Shown: positions 9,676 through 18,570 of the stretch, piece after piece | Layout of the letters: the number at the start of each line of letters is the position of its first letter | How positions within the stretch are numbered: position 1 is the first letter of the stretch | NCBI RefSeq assembly: GCF_001269655.1 | Contig: NZ_LHVE01000009.1 | Coordinates: forward strand, 434,001 to 498,000 | Direction of reading: 5' to 3' | Source of the DNA: Pseudomonas thivervalensis | Lineage (GTDB): Bacteria; Pseudomonadota; Gammaproteobacteria; Pseudomonadales; Pseudomonadaceae | DNA: 64,000 nt | Made by a program: the position numbers and the translations under genes | Notes under the pieces: model-generated | Told to the model about the DNA's origin: nothing | Databases searched by the model: none | The model's input: only the letters and a program-made list of their open reading frames with translations

Positions 9676-10661
9676 GGCGTCACCACCACGCCCCACGGAT
9701 AGCGTCCGACTTTCACCGACTTCAGGACTTTGCGGCTCTCTACGTCAATCACCGAGACATCGCCGCTCACGCCATTGGTCGCCAGCAGTTGCTTCTGGTC
9801 CGGGGTGAACGCCAGTTGCCAGACCCGTCGGCCCACCAGCAGGTAATCCAGCACTTCGAAGGTCTTGGCGTCGATCACCGCCACATGGTTGGCCGGGCCC
9901 AGGGCGACGAACGCCAGCGTGCCGTCGGCACTGAGCTTGATGCCCACCGGTTGGACCTTGTCCGGGTGCACGCCCTTGATCTGGAAGGTCAGGGTCTTGA
10001 GCACCTGGCGCGTGGCGACGTCGAGAATGGTCAAGGTGCCGCCGATCTCCGCCGAGGCCCAGAGCTGCGTGCCGTCGCGATTGAATTCGACGAAACGCGG
10101 CCGCTGGTCCACCAGGGTGTTGTCGGCCAGGGTCTGGGTGCTGGTATCGATCCAGTGCAGCATGTTCGTGGTTTCACTGGTGTTGACCGCCCATTTGCCG
10201 TCGGGGCTGACGGCCATGCCTTCGGGCTCGACCCCCACGCCAATCTGGCCCAGCACTTGAGAGGTCTGGGTGTCGATCACCGTGACCAGGGCATCGTCCT
10301 CGTTGGACACATACAGCCAGCGGTCGTTGGGGTGCAGGGCGAACTGCTCCGGGTCCTTGCCGGAGGGCAGCTCCTTGATGATCTTGCGGGTGGCGACGTC
10401 CATCACCTGGACCCGGTCCGAGTCGCTGGCGCAGATGTACAACAGGCGATTGTCATGGGACAGCAACAGGCCGCGGGGGCGCTGGCCGACCGGCAGGGTC
10501 TCGATGACTTCCAGGCGCTGCAGGTCGATCAGGCTCAGGCTGTTGTCCTTTTCGTTGGAGACCCAGGCGATGCTGGCGGCGGCGGGCCCCGCAACGAGCA
10601 ATGCAGTGCCCAGGGCGAGGGCTTTGCCTAACAGGGCCGGGTATATCAGGGAGCGGCGCAT
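9672..10661 (-). CDS. Periplasmic YVTN beta-propeller protein of the PQQ-associated ABC system
   Basis: 329 residues: Sec signal (GTALLVAGPAAA) and then about seven YVTN-like blades with repeated VxDxxTxxV units (VQVMDVATRKIIKELPSGKD; VTVIDTQTSQVLGQIGVGVE; VSVIDVESRKVLKSVKVGRY). It matches the family called PQQ-dependent catabolism-associated beta-propeller. It probably acts as a periplasmic scaffold or binding partner for the ABC transporter; no catalytic residues are evident. The gene starts 26 bases after the substrate-binding protein gene. A CA-rich tract (AACAACAATAAGG on the coding strand, 10670-10685) overlaps its ribosome site. Confidence 0.88.
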
Positions 10662-10687
10662 GGCGGTTTCCTTATTGTTGTTATCGA

Positions 10688-11854
10688 TCAGGGGTAACGG
10701 CAGCTCACTTCGGGGTGGTCATAGCCCAAGCTGTCCATTTCATTGGAAGGGTGCAGGAAGCCGTCCTGGGGCGAAGTGCTCACCAATGCCCGGGGCTGGA
10801 CCAAGGGAATCGGCTGGCGCAATTGGCCATTCCAGGAGCGATAGCTGAGCTTGCGACCCTTGAAACCGTCCAGGGGCAACTGGTCGCTGAGGGCCAGTTG
10901 GCGGATGGCGAACGGGGCGTCCTGACGCAATTTACTCACGGCGGCGGCGATGCTGCGCACGGCAATCCAGGCGGCGAAGTCGCGGTCGTTCATCCAGCGT
11001 CCGGCCAGGGCTTCGAAGCGTTTTTGCAACTGCGCGGCGCCGTAGGTTTCCACGGTCTTGTGCCAGCCGGTGGGCGTCAGCCCTTGGGTGCCGGCCACCG
11101 GGCGTGGGTACCAGGTCTGGTAGGGCAGGTATTCGCCGAAGTCGCCGCGTTCGTCGGCCACCAGCACCACGTCGTACTCGGCGGTCTGGGTGAACAGCGG
11201 CATATCGGCCTGGGCGCTGCGGCGCTGGTCGTTGTCGAACTGCCAGGCCTTCTCGGCCACGATCTTCATGCCGAAGCGCTTCATGGCGCGGCGCAATGCG
11301 GCGGCGTAGGCCTGGTCCTCGGGCCTCTGGCCGACGACCAGCAAGGCCCGTTGCCATTTGCGCACGACGCTGAACTGCACCAGGGCATCGGCGAGCATGG
11401 CGCGCTCGGGCAGGCTGTGCAGCACGTTGCCCAGGCAGTCGCTGGTGCGCAGGCTGTCGTCGGCGCTGCCGGCGTTGAACAGCAAGCTGTCGGGGAGGGC
11501 GGCGCTGAGCTGGCGCAGGCTGGCGGCCGGTGCGTTGACCACGAACAGCCGTAGGCCCTGGTCGTGTTGGGCACGGGCGGCCTGGAGCAGGGCTTCGGGC
11601 GTGTCGACGCTGGCGCTTTCCAGGCGGTAGTCGTGCTTGAGGAAACGCCCGGTGCTGTTGCTGTCGACGATCGCCAGCTCAGCGCCGCGCAAGCCGGCAT
11701 CGGCCGGTTCGGCAATGACATTGGAGAGCAGCGGGCCCGGGTCGGGGCGATAACCCAGGTAGCCGATGCGCACTTGCAACGGCGCGGCATCGCCGGCATG
11801 AGCGGTGGCTGCTGCCAGCAGAAAAACCAGGGCGTAACTGACGAGCCGGCGCAT
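10688..11854 (-). CDS. PQQ-associated ABC system substrate-binding protein
   Basis: 388 residues, Sec signal MRRLVSYALVFLLAAATAHA, then a branched-chain amino acid type periplasmic binding fold (IGYLGYRPDPGPLLSN; LRLFVVNAPAASLRQL). It is the binding component placed with PQQ dehydrogenase ABC genes (TIGR PQQ_ABC_bind type). ATG 11854 follows GGAGG (11860-11864, minus strand); the frame is open ten residues further but without a ribosome site. It heads a leftward operon of binding protein, propeller, ATPase and permease. A TAC-N4-GTA box lies 78 bases upstream. The ligand is unknown. Confidence 0.86.
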   Translation of the reverse strand: MRRLVSYALVFLLAAATAHAGDAAPLQVRIGYLGYRPDPGPLLSNVIAEPADAGLRGAELAIVDSNSTGRFLKHDYRLESASVDTPEALLQAARAQHDQGLRLFVVNAPAASLRQLSAALPDSLLFNAGSADDSLRTSDCLGNVLHSLPERAMLADALVQFSVVRKWQRALLVVGQRPEDQAYAAALRRAMKRFGMKIVAEKAWQFDNDQRRSAQADMPLFTQTAEYDVVLVADERGDFGEYLPYQTWYPRPVAGTQGLTPTGWHKTVETYGAAQLQKRFEALAGRWMNDRDFAAWIAVRSIAAAVSKLRQDAPFAIRQLALSDQLPLDGFKGRKLSYRSWNGQLRQPIPLVQPRALVSTSPQDGFLHPSNEMDSLGYDHPEVSCRYP

Positions 11855-11931
11855 GACGTCCTCCATTGCGGGTAGCGCCAGCATAGGAAGGCCACGGCCA
11901 TGGGGAAATATGCAGAAAGTACCGCCGGGGC

Positions 11932-11947
11932 AGTACCAAGGTAGTAA
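11932..11947. promoter_or_regulatory. TAC-N4-GTA box upstream of the PQQ-ABC operon
   Basis: AGTACCAAGGTAGTAA, with arms TAC/GTA around CAAG. It lies 78 bases from the start of the leftward binding-protein gene and 65 bases from the small rightward frame at 12012, so it could serve both. Near-copy of 7967-7982. Confidence 0.6.
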
Positions 11948-12011
11948 CTCACCTTGGAGGCGGGGGTTTTAGGATGCAAGGCAATCGTCATTGACCAGGA
12001 GCGGACAGACC

Positions 12012-12230
12012 ATGCGGATTCTCAAGACCCTGCTGCTGCCATTCCTGCTGATCCTGAGTTTGATTGGGGTGGATCGTCCCAAAATCTGGAAACCCCCAAG
12101 CCCCCCTGTGGTAGCGAGCTTGCTCGCGATAGCGGCCGATCAGTCAACATCGATGTTGAAAGTCCCGGCCTCATCGCGAGCAAGCTCGCTCCCACAAGGT
12201 GTGGGTGTGAATTCAGGGTTGGAGCACTAG
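12012..12230 (+). CDS. Putative small hydrophobic leader ORF ahead of pedS2
   Basis: A 72-codon frame. ATG 12012 has AGGAG (11998-12002) ten bases upstream. The first 20 residues (MRILKTLLLPFLLILSLIGV) look like a membrane or signal segment; from about residue 32 the frame runs through a REPIN (12107-12197) and ends TAG two bases before the pedS2 ATG, inside its ribosome site region. The layout suggests a small gene, or the stump of one, whose 3' half has been replaced by the repeat. Expression is unproven and the C-terminal half is probably meaningless sequence. Confidence 0.4.
   Translation: MRILKTLLLPFLLILSLIGVDRPKIWKPPSPPVVASLLAIAADQSTSMLKVPASSRASSLPQGVGVNSGLEH
12107..12197. repeat. REPIN, family B, inside the pedS2 leader
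   Basis: Left arm TGTGGTAGCGAGCTTGCTCG (one base off the usual GGGAGCG) and right arm CGAGCAAGCTCGCTCCCACA. It lies immediately upstream of pedS2, so it would form a hairpin in that mRNA if transcription starts before 12107. Confidence 0.88.
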
Positions 12231-12232
12231 CC

Positions 12233-13486
12233 ATGTCAGCCCTCTGGCGGATCAACCTCTGGGTTTGTGCCTTCTTCGCCCTGGTCACCCTGGCCTGTGC
12301 CCTCCTGCTGTTGCACCAAGCCATGGCCGATGTGAAACGCGAATTGCAATCGGCCGAGTCGGTGGTGCATTACCTGCGTGAAACCGCCGAGCGTGACCCG
12401 GCCAGTCTTCAGCCACGGTTGACCGGCAGCCTGCGTCACGTGCGGGTCCGTTGGCTGGCCCCCGGGGAGCTGTTCCCGGCGGATGAGGAAGGGGCGAAGG
12501 CCTGGCTCGGCCGCCGGCTGCTGGACGACGGACCGGCGGCCCAGGTGGTGGACTTGCTTGATGGTCGGCGAGCGTGGATTGCCGTCGATCCGCGGGACGA
12601 AATCGACGAGATCCTCGATTCATTGGTGCAACTGTTGTACGTCTGCGCCCTGGCATTGTTGCTCAGTCTGTTGGTGATCCGCTGGGCAGTACGCCGGGGC
12701 ATGCGTTTGCTCGATGAGTTGCTGCAGGCGCTGCGTCAGGTGTCTGCGGGGAACCTGCAGGTGCGCCTGGGCACTGGAGGTGTGCCGGAGGCGCAGCAAC
12801 TGGCGGGGCATTTCAACCGCATGACCGCTGCCCTGGCCGAGGCCCAGGCCGATAACGCCCGGCTCACCCAGGCCTTGCTGGCGGTGCAGGAGCAGGAGCG
12901 CACCCGGCTGGCCCAGACCCTGCACGACGACCTGGGCCAATACGTGGCCGGCATTCGTGCCCGTGCCTGCCTGCTGCGGCTGGTGATCGACCAGCCACCG
13001 GCGTTGGAGCAGACCGTCAGCCAGCTTGAAGACCATTGCGAGCATTTGCAGCAGGGGTTCCGGGCGCTGGTGCATGACTTGTACCCGGTGGTGTTGCAGC
13101 ACCTGCCGTTATGCGAGGCCATCGAGGTGTTGGCCGGGCAATGGCAGGCAACCCAGGGCATCGCCTGCCAGTTGCGGATCGATACAGCCCTGCCGCCCAT
13201 GTCGGGGCCGGACAAGACCCACCTGTATCGCTTGTTGCAGGAAGCGCTGACCAACGTTGCCCGGCACGCCGGCGCGACGCAGGTGCGGATTCGCCTGCAA
13301 CACCGCGCCGGGCGCCTGCGCTTGCTGGTGCGCGACAACGGCCGCGGCGCGACGCAACCCCCGCGCGCCGGTGTGGGCTTGCATTCGATGTCCGAACGGG
13401 CGCGCAGCCTTGGCGGTGAGTTGCGCGTCATCAGCCAGCCCGGTGCCGGTTGGGCGCTGGCCTTGAATATTGCTTTGGAGGCGTGA
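12233..13486 (+). CDS. pedS2: Membrane sensor histidine kinase PedS2
   Basis: 417 residues. TM1 at about residues 6-27, a periplasmic domain of about 100 residues, TM2 near 130-150 (LLYVCALALLLSLLVIRWAV), HAMP, then a HisKA_3-type core with LAQTLHDDLGQYVAG (His231) and an HATPase with LYRLLQEALTNVARHA and VGLHSMSERARSLGG. In P. putida PedS2/PedR2 senses lanthanides and switches between PedE and PedH. GGAG (12221-12224) lies eight bases before ATG 12233. The stop overlaps the pedR2 start by one base. Confidence 0.9.
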   Translation: MSALWRINLWVCAFFALVTLACALLLLHQAMADVKRELQSAESVVHYLRETAERDPASLQPRLTGSLRHVRVRWLAPGELFPADEEGAKAWLGRRLLDDGPAAQVVDLLDGRRAWIAVDPRDEIDEILDSLVQLLYVCALALLLSLLVIRWAVRRGMRLLDELLQALRQVSAGNLQVRLGTGGVPEAQQLAGHFNRMTAALAEAQADNARLTQALLAVQEQERTRLAQTLHDDLGQYVAGIRARACLLRLVIDQPPALEQTVSQLEDHCEHLQQGFRALVHDLYPVVLQHLPLCEAIEVLAGQWQATQGIACQLRIDTALPPMSGPDKTHLYRLLQEALTNVARHAGATQVRIRLQHRAGRLRLLVRDNGRGATQPPRAGVGLHSMSERARSLGGELRVISQPGAGWALALNIALEA

Positions 13487-14124
13487 TGAACATTCTGTTG
13501 GTGGATGACCATGCGGTGGTGCGGCAGGGCTACGCCAGCCTGTTACGGGTGCTGATGCCGGACCTGCAGGTTCGCGAAGCGGCCACCGGTGAAGAGGCGT
13601 TGAGCCAGGTGCAAGAGCAGGTGCCTCACCTGGTGATCATGGATTTCGGCCTGCCTGGGATCAGTGGCTTGGAAACCACCCGCCGGCTGCGCCAGCGCCT
13701 GCCACAACTGCGGGTGTTATTCTTCAGCATGCACGACGAACTGCCGCTGGTGCGTCAGGCGCTGGATGCCGGCGCGGCGGGCTACCTGACCAAGAACTCG
13801 GCGCCCCAGGTACTGGTGGAAGCGGTGCGCCGGGTGCTGGCCGGCCATGCCTACATCGAACAGTCCCTGGCCACGCAACTGGCTTGCGCCAGCTCGCGAC
13901 AGGCTGTCGACCCACGCCTGCAATGCATGACCCAACGGGAATTGGAGATCTTCGTCATGCTCGCCAAGGGCACCCCGGCCCGTACCATCGCTGAACAGTT
14001 GTGCATCAGCGCCAAGACCGTGTCCAACCATTTGACGCTGCTCAAGAGCAAGTTGCAGGTCAGCTCTCATGCCGAGTTGGTGCATTTGGGGATTGATATG
14101 GGGGTGGTGCGGGTGGCGGGGTGA
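13486..14124 (+). CDS. pedR2: LuxR-family response regulator PedR2 (ExaE-like)
   Basis: 212 residues: receiver (MNILLVDDHAVVRQGYASLL, phospho-acceptor Asp53 in LVIMDFGLPG) and a NarL-type output domain (MTQRELEIFVMLAKGTPART, SAKTVSNHLTLLKSKL). It overlaps pedS2 by one base (TGATG). In P. putida PedR2 activates pedE and is inhibited through PedS2 when lanthanides are present. TAC-N4-GTA boxes in this locus are candidate sites for it or for AgmR. It ends before a REPIN. Confidence 0.9.
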   Translation: MNILLVDDHAVVRQGYASLLRVLMPDLQVREAATGEEALSQVQEQVPHLVIMDFGLPGISGLETTRRLRQRLPQLRVLFFSMHDELPLVRQALDAGAAGYLTKNSAPQVLVEAVRRVLAGHAYIEQSLATQLACASSRQAVDPRLQCMTQRELEIFVMLAKGTPARTIAEQLCISAKTVSNHLTLLKSKLQVSSHAELVHLGIDMGVVRVAG

Positions 14125-14148
14125 GTACTGATTTGAAATGCTGACCTC

Positions 14149-14282
14149 TTGTGGCGAGGGAGCTTGCTCCCGCTGGGGTGCGGAGCGCCCCCAAAACCCG
14201 GCACCTCGGTGTGTCAGGTTCATTGAGTTGACCCTATTGGGGCTGCTTCGCGGCCCAGCGGGAGCAAGCTCCCTCGCCACAA
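14149..14282. repeat. REPIN, family A
   Basis: Arms TTGTGGCGAGGGAGCTTGCT and its reverse complement at the two ends, between the convergent pedR2 and pentapeptide genes. Confidence 0.9.
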
Positions 14283-14304
14283 GGGGTTGTGTGATCCAGA
14301 GTCT

Positions 14305-14949
14305 TCATTGATCCCACGACATCGGGCATCCGGTACAGCCCTGCATGTTCGCATCCTGGAAATTCCCGTAATGCTGGCGAGAACCGCTCAGGTTGGCCTG
14401 TTCCAGGTTGCTTTCGCCGAGCTTGGCTTCTTGCAGGTTGGCGTCGCGCAGGTCGGCGCCCTTCAGGTCGGCCTTGCTCAGCCAGGTCATTTCCAGGTCC
14501 GCGGCCTGCAGGTTGGCCTCGTGCAGGCGGGCACCGGACAGGCGAGCGAATTGCAGGTAGGCCGCCGTCAGGTCGGCACGTTGGAATTGCGCGCCCTGGG
14601 CGAACAGGCCCCAACCCTGGATCGCCTTGAGCGTGGCACCGCTGAAGTCCGCCAGGCGCAGGTTGCTTTGTTGCAGGCTGGCGCGGGTCAGGTTGGCGCC
14701 CTGTAGCTGGGCTTTCTCGAGGTTGGCCAGGTCCAGTCGCGCGTGACGCAGGTCGGCATCGCGCAGGTCGGCGCCGCTGAGGTTCATCTTGCGCAGGTCC
14801 TGGTTCGCCAGTTTTGCGCCCCGCAGGTTGGCGCCGGGGCATTGGCTGGATTCGGCGATGAGGCAACCGTTAATCGTCAGAGGGGTGTCAGAGTCGTCGG
14901 CATGGGCAAAGACGCCGATGAACAGAAGCAGCAATGGCAATAATTTCAT
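14305..14949 (-). CDS. Secreted pentapeptide-repeat protein
   Basis: 214 residues with signal peptide MKLLPLLLLFIGVFAHA, then a run of about 25 pentapeptide units of the A(D/N)Lxx type (ANLRGAKLANQDLRKMNLSG; ANLQAADLEMTWLSKADLKG), giving a right-handed beta-helix in the periplasm. A CTGC-P pair near the C-terminus (QGCTGCP) and a Cys near the mature N-terminus may form disulfides. A pentapeptide protein at this place, between pedR2 and pedE, is conserved in P. putida. Its role is unknown; a scaffold for periplasmic alcohol oxidation is a guess. Confidence 0.85.
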   Translation of the reverse strand: MKLLPLLLLFIGVFAHADDSDTPLTINGCLIAESSQCPGANLRGAKLANQDLRKMNLSGADLRDADLRHARLDLANLEKAQLQGANLTRASLQQSNLRLADFSGATLKAIQGWGLFAQGAQFQRADLTAAYLQFARLSGARLHEANLQAADLEMTWLSKADLKGADLRDANLQEAKLGESNLEQANLSGSRQHYGNFQDANMQGCTGCPMSWDQ

Positions 14950-14969
14950 GGCAGGAACTCGGTGTTAAC

Positions 14970-15060
14970 TGTGGGAGCGAGCTTGCTCGCGATGGCGGTG
15001 GTTCAGCCGGCATTGATGTTGACTGACACTGCGCTATCGCGAGCAAGCTCGCTCCCACAG
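14970..15060. repeat. REPIN, family B
   Basis: Arms TGTGGGAGCGAGCTTGCTCG and its reverse complement, lying between the 3' end of exaA/pedE and the start of the pentapeptide gene. Confidence 0.9.
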
Positions 15061-15098
15061 GGGGTTATGGTGTGGGTCGGGGCCCGGGTGGGTTCGGG

Positions 15099-16964
15099 CT
15101 ATTTCTGCGCCGTCGCCTTATCCCAACTCGGGATCTTGAACACCCAGAACGACCCACCCTGGGCCACGGGCTTGGTCAGTTCGGCCATGTCGCCGCCCCA
15201 CAACGGCACGGCGCCGCCGTAACCGACGGTCACGCCGATGAACTGCTCGCCGTCCTGCTCCCAAGTGATGGGCGGGGAGACGATGCCGCTGCCGGTCTGG
15301 AATTTCCACAGCTCCTTGCCAGTTTTCGCATCGAAGGCCTTGAAGAAACCGTCGCCGGTGCCGGTGAACACCAGGTTGCCCTTGGTCGCCAGCACGCCGG
15401 CCCACAGCGGCAACGGTTCCTTGTGCTCCCAGACCACCTTGCCGGTGGTGGGGTTCATTGCCCGCAGGCTGCCGACGTGATCGTCGTACATGCGCTTGAT
15501 GCGGAAACCCATTCCCAGGTAGGCGGAGCCTTTCTTGTAGTTCACTTCCTCGGTCCAGTACTCCTCTTTCCACTGGTTGCCGGGGACGTAGAACAGGCCG
15601 GTGTCCTGGCTGTAGGCCATGGGGTTCCAGTTCTTGCCACCGAGGAAGGGCGGCGAGACTTCCACCGGCTTGCCCTTGGTTTCACCGGGCAATGGCTTGG
15701 CCGGGCGCTGGCCGGGATTTTCCACGGGGCGGCCGGTCTTCAGGTCGATGTGGCTGGCCCAGGTGATGTTGTCGACGAAGGGGAAGGCGTTCTGCAGCTT
15801 GCCGTTGTTGCGGTCCACCACGTAGAAGAAACCGTTGCGGTCGGCGTGGGCGGTGGCCTTGATCACCTTGCCGTCCTTGTCCTTGTAGTCGAACAGCACC
15901 AGCTCATTGTTGCCGGAGAAATCCCAAGCGTCGTTGGGCGTGTGTTGGTAGAACCACTTCACCTCGCCAGTGCTTGGGTCGACGCCGACCTGGCCGGAGG
16001 TGTAGAGGCTGTCGTAATCGTGAGGATTGCCGTCCTTGGACGTGCGCGCCCAGGTGTTCCATGGGCCGGGGTTGCCCGCGCCGACGATGATGGTGTTGGT
16101 CTCGGGATCGAAACTGGCGCTCTGCCAAGGGGCGCCGCCGCCGTGGCTCCAGGCCTCGACCTTGCCGGTCTCGGTGGTCTTGTCGTCGGGCCAGGAGGGC
16201 GCCTTGACGTCGCCGGTCGGGGTGCTGTCCTTGCCGTTGAGGCGGCCCATGTGGCCTTCGACGAACGGACGCATCCAGACCTCTTCGCCCGTGTCCGGGT
16301 CGCGGGCGAACAGTTGCCCGACCACGCCGAACTCGTCACCGGAACTGCCGTGGATCAGCAGCACCTTGCCACTGGTCTTGTCCTTGATCAGCACCGGCGC
16401 GCCGGTCATCGTGTAGCCGCCGGCGTGGTCGCCGAACTTCTTGTTCCACACCACCTTGCCGGTGTTCTTGTCCAGGGCGACCACGCGTGCGTCCAGGGTG
16501 CCGAAGTAGATCTTGTCGCCATAGATGGCCGCCCCCCGATTGACCACGTCGCAGCACGGGCGAATGTTGTCAGGCAGCCGGTGGTTGTAGGTCCACAGGC
16601 GCTTGCCGGTCTTGGCGTCGAGGGCAAATACCCGCGAGTACGAGCCGGTGACGTACACCACGCCGTCGCTGACGATGGCCTGGGATTCCTGGCCGCGCTG
16701 CTTCTCGTCGCCGAATGAATAGGACCAGGCCGGAGTCAGCTTGAACACGTTCTTGTCGTTGACCTGGGCCAGCGGGCTCCAGCGCTGGGCGTTGGTGCCC
16801 ATGCCGTATTGCAGCACGTCCTGGGTGGTCAGGTGGTCGTTGGCAATGTCTTCCCAACTGACCCCTGGCGCTGCGGCGTTGGCCATGGGGCTGAGCGACA
16901 GACTGCCGGCCAGCAGCAAGGCAACAGTCAGGGAGGAGAGGGCGGGTAGCGTTTTTATTCTCAT
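15099..16964 (-). CDS. exaA: Calcium-type PQQ-dependent alcohol dehydrogenase (ExaA/PedE)
   Basis: 621 residues with a Sec signal ([15 protein letters not shown]), periplasmic eight-bladed quinoprotein. Repeated tryptophan-docking motifs include [17 protein letters not shown] and [19 protein letters not shown]. The adjacent-cysteine ring over PQQ is Cys137-Cys138 ([10 protein letters not shown]). The metal/catalytic segment is [11 protein letters not shown]: Asp348 is the catalytic base, and the residue two further on is Ser350, as in calcium enzymes. It oxidises primary and aromatic alcohols and passes electrons to cytochrome c550. Start ATG 16964 gives a proper signal peptide. Divergent from exaB across a 253-base regulatory region. 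Confidence 0.95.
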   Translation of the reverse strand: MRIKTLPALSSLTVALLLAGSLSLSPMANAAAPGVSWEDIANDHLTTQDVLQYGMGTNAQRWSPLAQVNDKNVFKLTPAWSYSFGDEKQRGQESQAIVSDGVVYVTGSYSRVFALDAKTGKRLWTYNHRLPDNIRPCCDVVNRGAAIYGDKIYFGTLDARVVALDKNTGKVVWNKKFGDHAGGYTMTGAPVLIKDKTSGKVLLIHGSSGDEFGVVGQLFARDPDTGEEVWMRPFVEGHMGRLNGKDSTPTGDVKAPSWPDDKTTETGKVEAWSHGGGAPWQSASFDPETNTIIVGAGNPGPWNTWARTSKDGNPHDYDSLYTSGQVGVDPSTGEVKWFYQHTPNDAWDFSGNNELVLFDYKDKDGKVIKATAHADRNGFFYVVDRNNGKLQNAFPFVDNITWASHIDLKTGRPVENPGQRPAKPLPGETKGKPVEVSPPFLGGKNWNPMAYSQDTGLFYVPGNQWKEEYWTEEVNYKKGSAYLGMGFRIKRMYDDHVGSLRAMNPTTGKVVWEHKEPLPLWAGVLATKGNLVFTGTGDGFFKAFDAKTGKELWKFQTGSGIVSPPITWEQDGEQFIGVTVGYGGAVPLWGGDMAELTKPVAQGGSFWVFKIPSWDKATAQK

Positions 16965-17050
16965 GGTGGCAGTTCCCAATGAAAGGTTTTGGCCTGACTA
17001 GGTTGGGTCGCGCCGGGGTCCGCCGATACGGAAAAAGTCCCGCCTTTGCC

Positions 17051-17063
17051 GGGAAGATTTCCC
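17051..17063. promoter_or_regulatory. GGGAAGATTTCCC palindrome upstream of exaA
   Basis: A 13-base near-perfect palindrome, 87 bases before the exaA start. An almost identical one lies before pedH (20569-20581). Candidate operator shared by the two dehydrogenase genes. Confidence 0.4.
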
Positions 17064-17101
17064 AAACCGCCTGTCTTTGCGACTTGCGTCGGATGGCCTG
17101 C

Positions 17102-17116
17102 TACCAAGGAACTAGA
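17102..17116 (+). promoter_or_regulatory. TACCAAGGAACTAGA box upstream of exaB
   Basis: This 15-base sequence recurs exactly at 20493-20507 before pedH. The distances to the start codons are similar (116 and 120 bases). It resembles the TAC-N4-GTA boxes with a weaker right arm and lies 22 bases, two helical turns, from the next box at 17124. Confidence 0.6.
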
Positions 17117-17123
17117 CCCCGGC

Positions 17124-17138
17124 CACCAAAGCAGCATT
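17124..17138 (+). promoter_or_regulatory. TAC-N4-GTA-like box between exaA and exaB
   Basis: CACCAAAGCAGCATT, followed by CG. It shares the GCATTCG tail with the boxes at 2603 and 24413. The left arm is CAC instead of TAC. Confidence 0.45.
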
Positions 17139-17217
17139 CGGCCGGCGGCACAGGGTTCCTAAGATGACGGCACGGCCTCTGCCAAGAGGTCTTGCGTGCA
17201 ATCCAGAGGGCATAACA

Positions 17218-17679
17218 ATGACAACAAAACGCAACGCCATCATCGCTACCGCATTATTGATGGGGCTGACCGGCGCAGGCTCCGCATGGGCCCATGGCAA
17301 CGTAGTGCCCCAAGCAGTGGAAACCAAGGGACTGACCCCGATCAAGGAGACCAACTTACCGTTGGACGCTGATGGGTGGGCTGCCCAGAACCCGTATCGC
17401 AATTCCCCCGAGCGTGATAAAGCCGTGGAGATCGGTGCCTCGGCGTACAACCAGAACTGCGCGGCCTGCCATGGCCTGGAGGCCAAATCCGGCGGGATCG
17501 CCCCGGACCTGCGCATGCTCGACGCCGCCGAAGCCGGCGATGAATGGTTCGTCGAACGCGTACGCCATGGTGCGGTGCGCGACGGCCGGGTCTACATGCC
17601 GAAGATGGCCGACTACCTGAGCCAGGAGGCCCTGTGGGCGGTGCGCACTTACCTCGACAGCGTGCACGTCGAGGAGTGA
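17218..17679 (+). CDS. exaB: Cytochrome c550 (ExaB/PedF), electron acceptor of quinoprotein alcohol dehydrogenases
   Basis: 153 residues with signal peptide (LLMGLTGAGSAWA) and one c-type haem site, NQNCAACHG (Cys81, Cys84, His85); a Met in VYMPKMADYL is the likely sixth ligand. It takes electrons from PedE and PedH and passes them to a terminal oxidase. ATG 17218 is chosen for the signal peptide; the frame is open from 17164 but that part is leader. The start is embedded in CATAACAATGACAACAAAAC, a strong CA (Crc/Hfq-type) tract. Starts a rightward run with the three following genes. Confidence 0.93.
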   Translation: MTTKRNAIIATALLMGLTGAGSAWAHGNVVPQAVETKGLTPIKETNLPLDADGWAAQNPYRNSPERDKAVEIGASAYNQNCAACHGLEAKSGGIAPDLRMLDAAEAGDEWFVERVRHGAVRDGRVYMPKMADYLSQEALWAVRTYLDSVHVEE

Positions 17680-17684
17680 TCGCC

Positions 17685-18560
17685 ATGCGCCTGTTCGCGT
17701 GGGTGATGTGCAGCGTGCTGCTGTGTGGCCAGGCGGTGCAGGCGCAGGTGCGCAGCTACGATCAGATGATCGCCGCCGGGGAGTTGAAGGTGGCGGTCTA
17801 CAAGGATTTCGCTCCCTACAGTTTTGAAGACCACGGCCAGCCCCGGGGTGTCGATGTTGAATTGGCGCAAGCCCTGGCCAAGGCCATGGGCGTGCGTCTG
17901 AAACTGATGTGGGCGCCGCCCGGCGAGAAGCTCGATGACGACCTGCGCGATTACATCTGGCGCAGCAGCCCGCTGCACGACCGGCAACTGGCCGACTTGA
18001 TGATGCGGGTGCCGTACGATCACGACTACGTGCAAAGGCGCAACGACATCGGAGAGCTGGAAAACGCCCAGGTGGTGATGTTCGGGCCTTATCAGCAGGA
18101 GTGCTGGCAGGTGGCGTATGACCGGCGCCGGCTGGATTCGGTGGGCAGCGTCGCGGTGTTCCAGCAACACCCCATCGGGGTGGAGGTCGACAGCGTGCCG
18201 TCGTTCTACCTGACCTCGGTGTTCAACGGCATGCTCAGCGCCAAGACCCGCCATTACCCCAGCGTCGCCAAAGCCTTCGGGGCCATGCAGGCCGGCGAGG
18301 TCGACGCCGTCATGGCGATGCGCGGGGAAGTCGACTGGCAAGTGCATGAGGCGGCCGATCCGCAACTGGCACTGGCGGAGAATGCCTATCCGAACATGGG
18401 CAAGCAACGCTGGGAAATCGGCATGGCGGTGCATGAAAGCAACCGTCAGTTGGCCTATGCGGTGGAAGAGGCGCTGGAAGGTTTGATCCGTGACGGCAGC
18501 CTCAAGGCGGTGTATGCCCGCTATGGCCTGCGCTACGAAGTCCCCGAAATGTACCAATAG
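17685..18560 (+). CDS. Quinoprotein dehydrogenase-associated periplasmic binding protein
   Basis: 291 residues, signal peptide MRLFAWVMCSVLLCGQAVQA, then an SBP_bac_3 fold (AAGELKVAVYKDFAPYSFED; GVDVELAQALAKAMGVRLKL). Proteins of this kind (MxaJ/XoxJ-like) accompany quinoprotein dehydrogenases and are thought to help activate the apo-enzyme rather than import solutes, since no transporter partner is encoded. ATG 17685 lies five bases after the exaB stop with GGAG just upstream. Same position as PP_2676 in P. putida. Confidence 0.88.
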   Translation: MRLFAWVMCSVLLCGQAVQAQVRSYDQMIAAGELKVAVYKDFAPYSFEDHGQPRGVDVELAQALAKAMGVRLKLMWAPPGEKLDDDLRDYIWRSSPLHDRQLADLMMRVPYDHDYVQRRNDIGELENAQVVMFGPYQQECWQVAYDRRRLDSVGSVAVFQQHPIGVEVDSVPSFYLTSVFNGMLSAKTRHYPSVAKAFGAMQAGEVDAVMAMRGEVDWQVHEAADPQLALAENAYPNMGKQRWEIGMAVHESNRQLAYAVEEALEGLIRDGSLKAVYARYGLRYEVPEMYQ

Positions 18561-18570
18561 GAGCGCAGGG

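Noticed and set aside
11954..12232. Extending pedS2 upstream to 11954
   Set aside because: The extra 93 residues run through a REPIN and include no domain; GGAG before ATG 12233 and the family start support the shorter form.
15072..16718. 548-residue open frame on the plus strand opposite exaA
   Set aside because: Complement of the quinoprotein gene; the sequence is Val/Gly/His-rich with no family motif, whereas the minus strand is a full quinoprotein.
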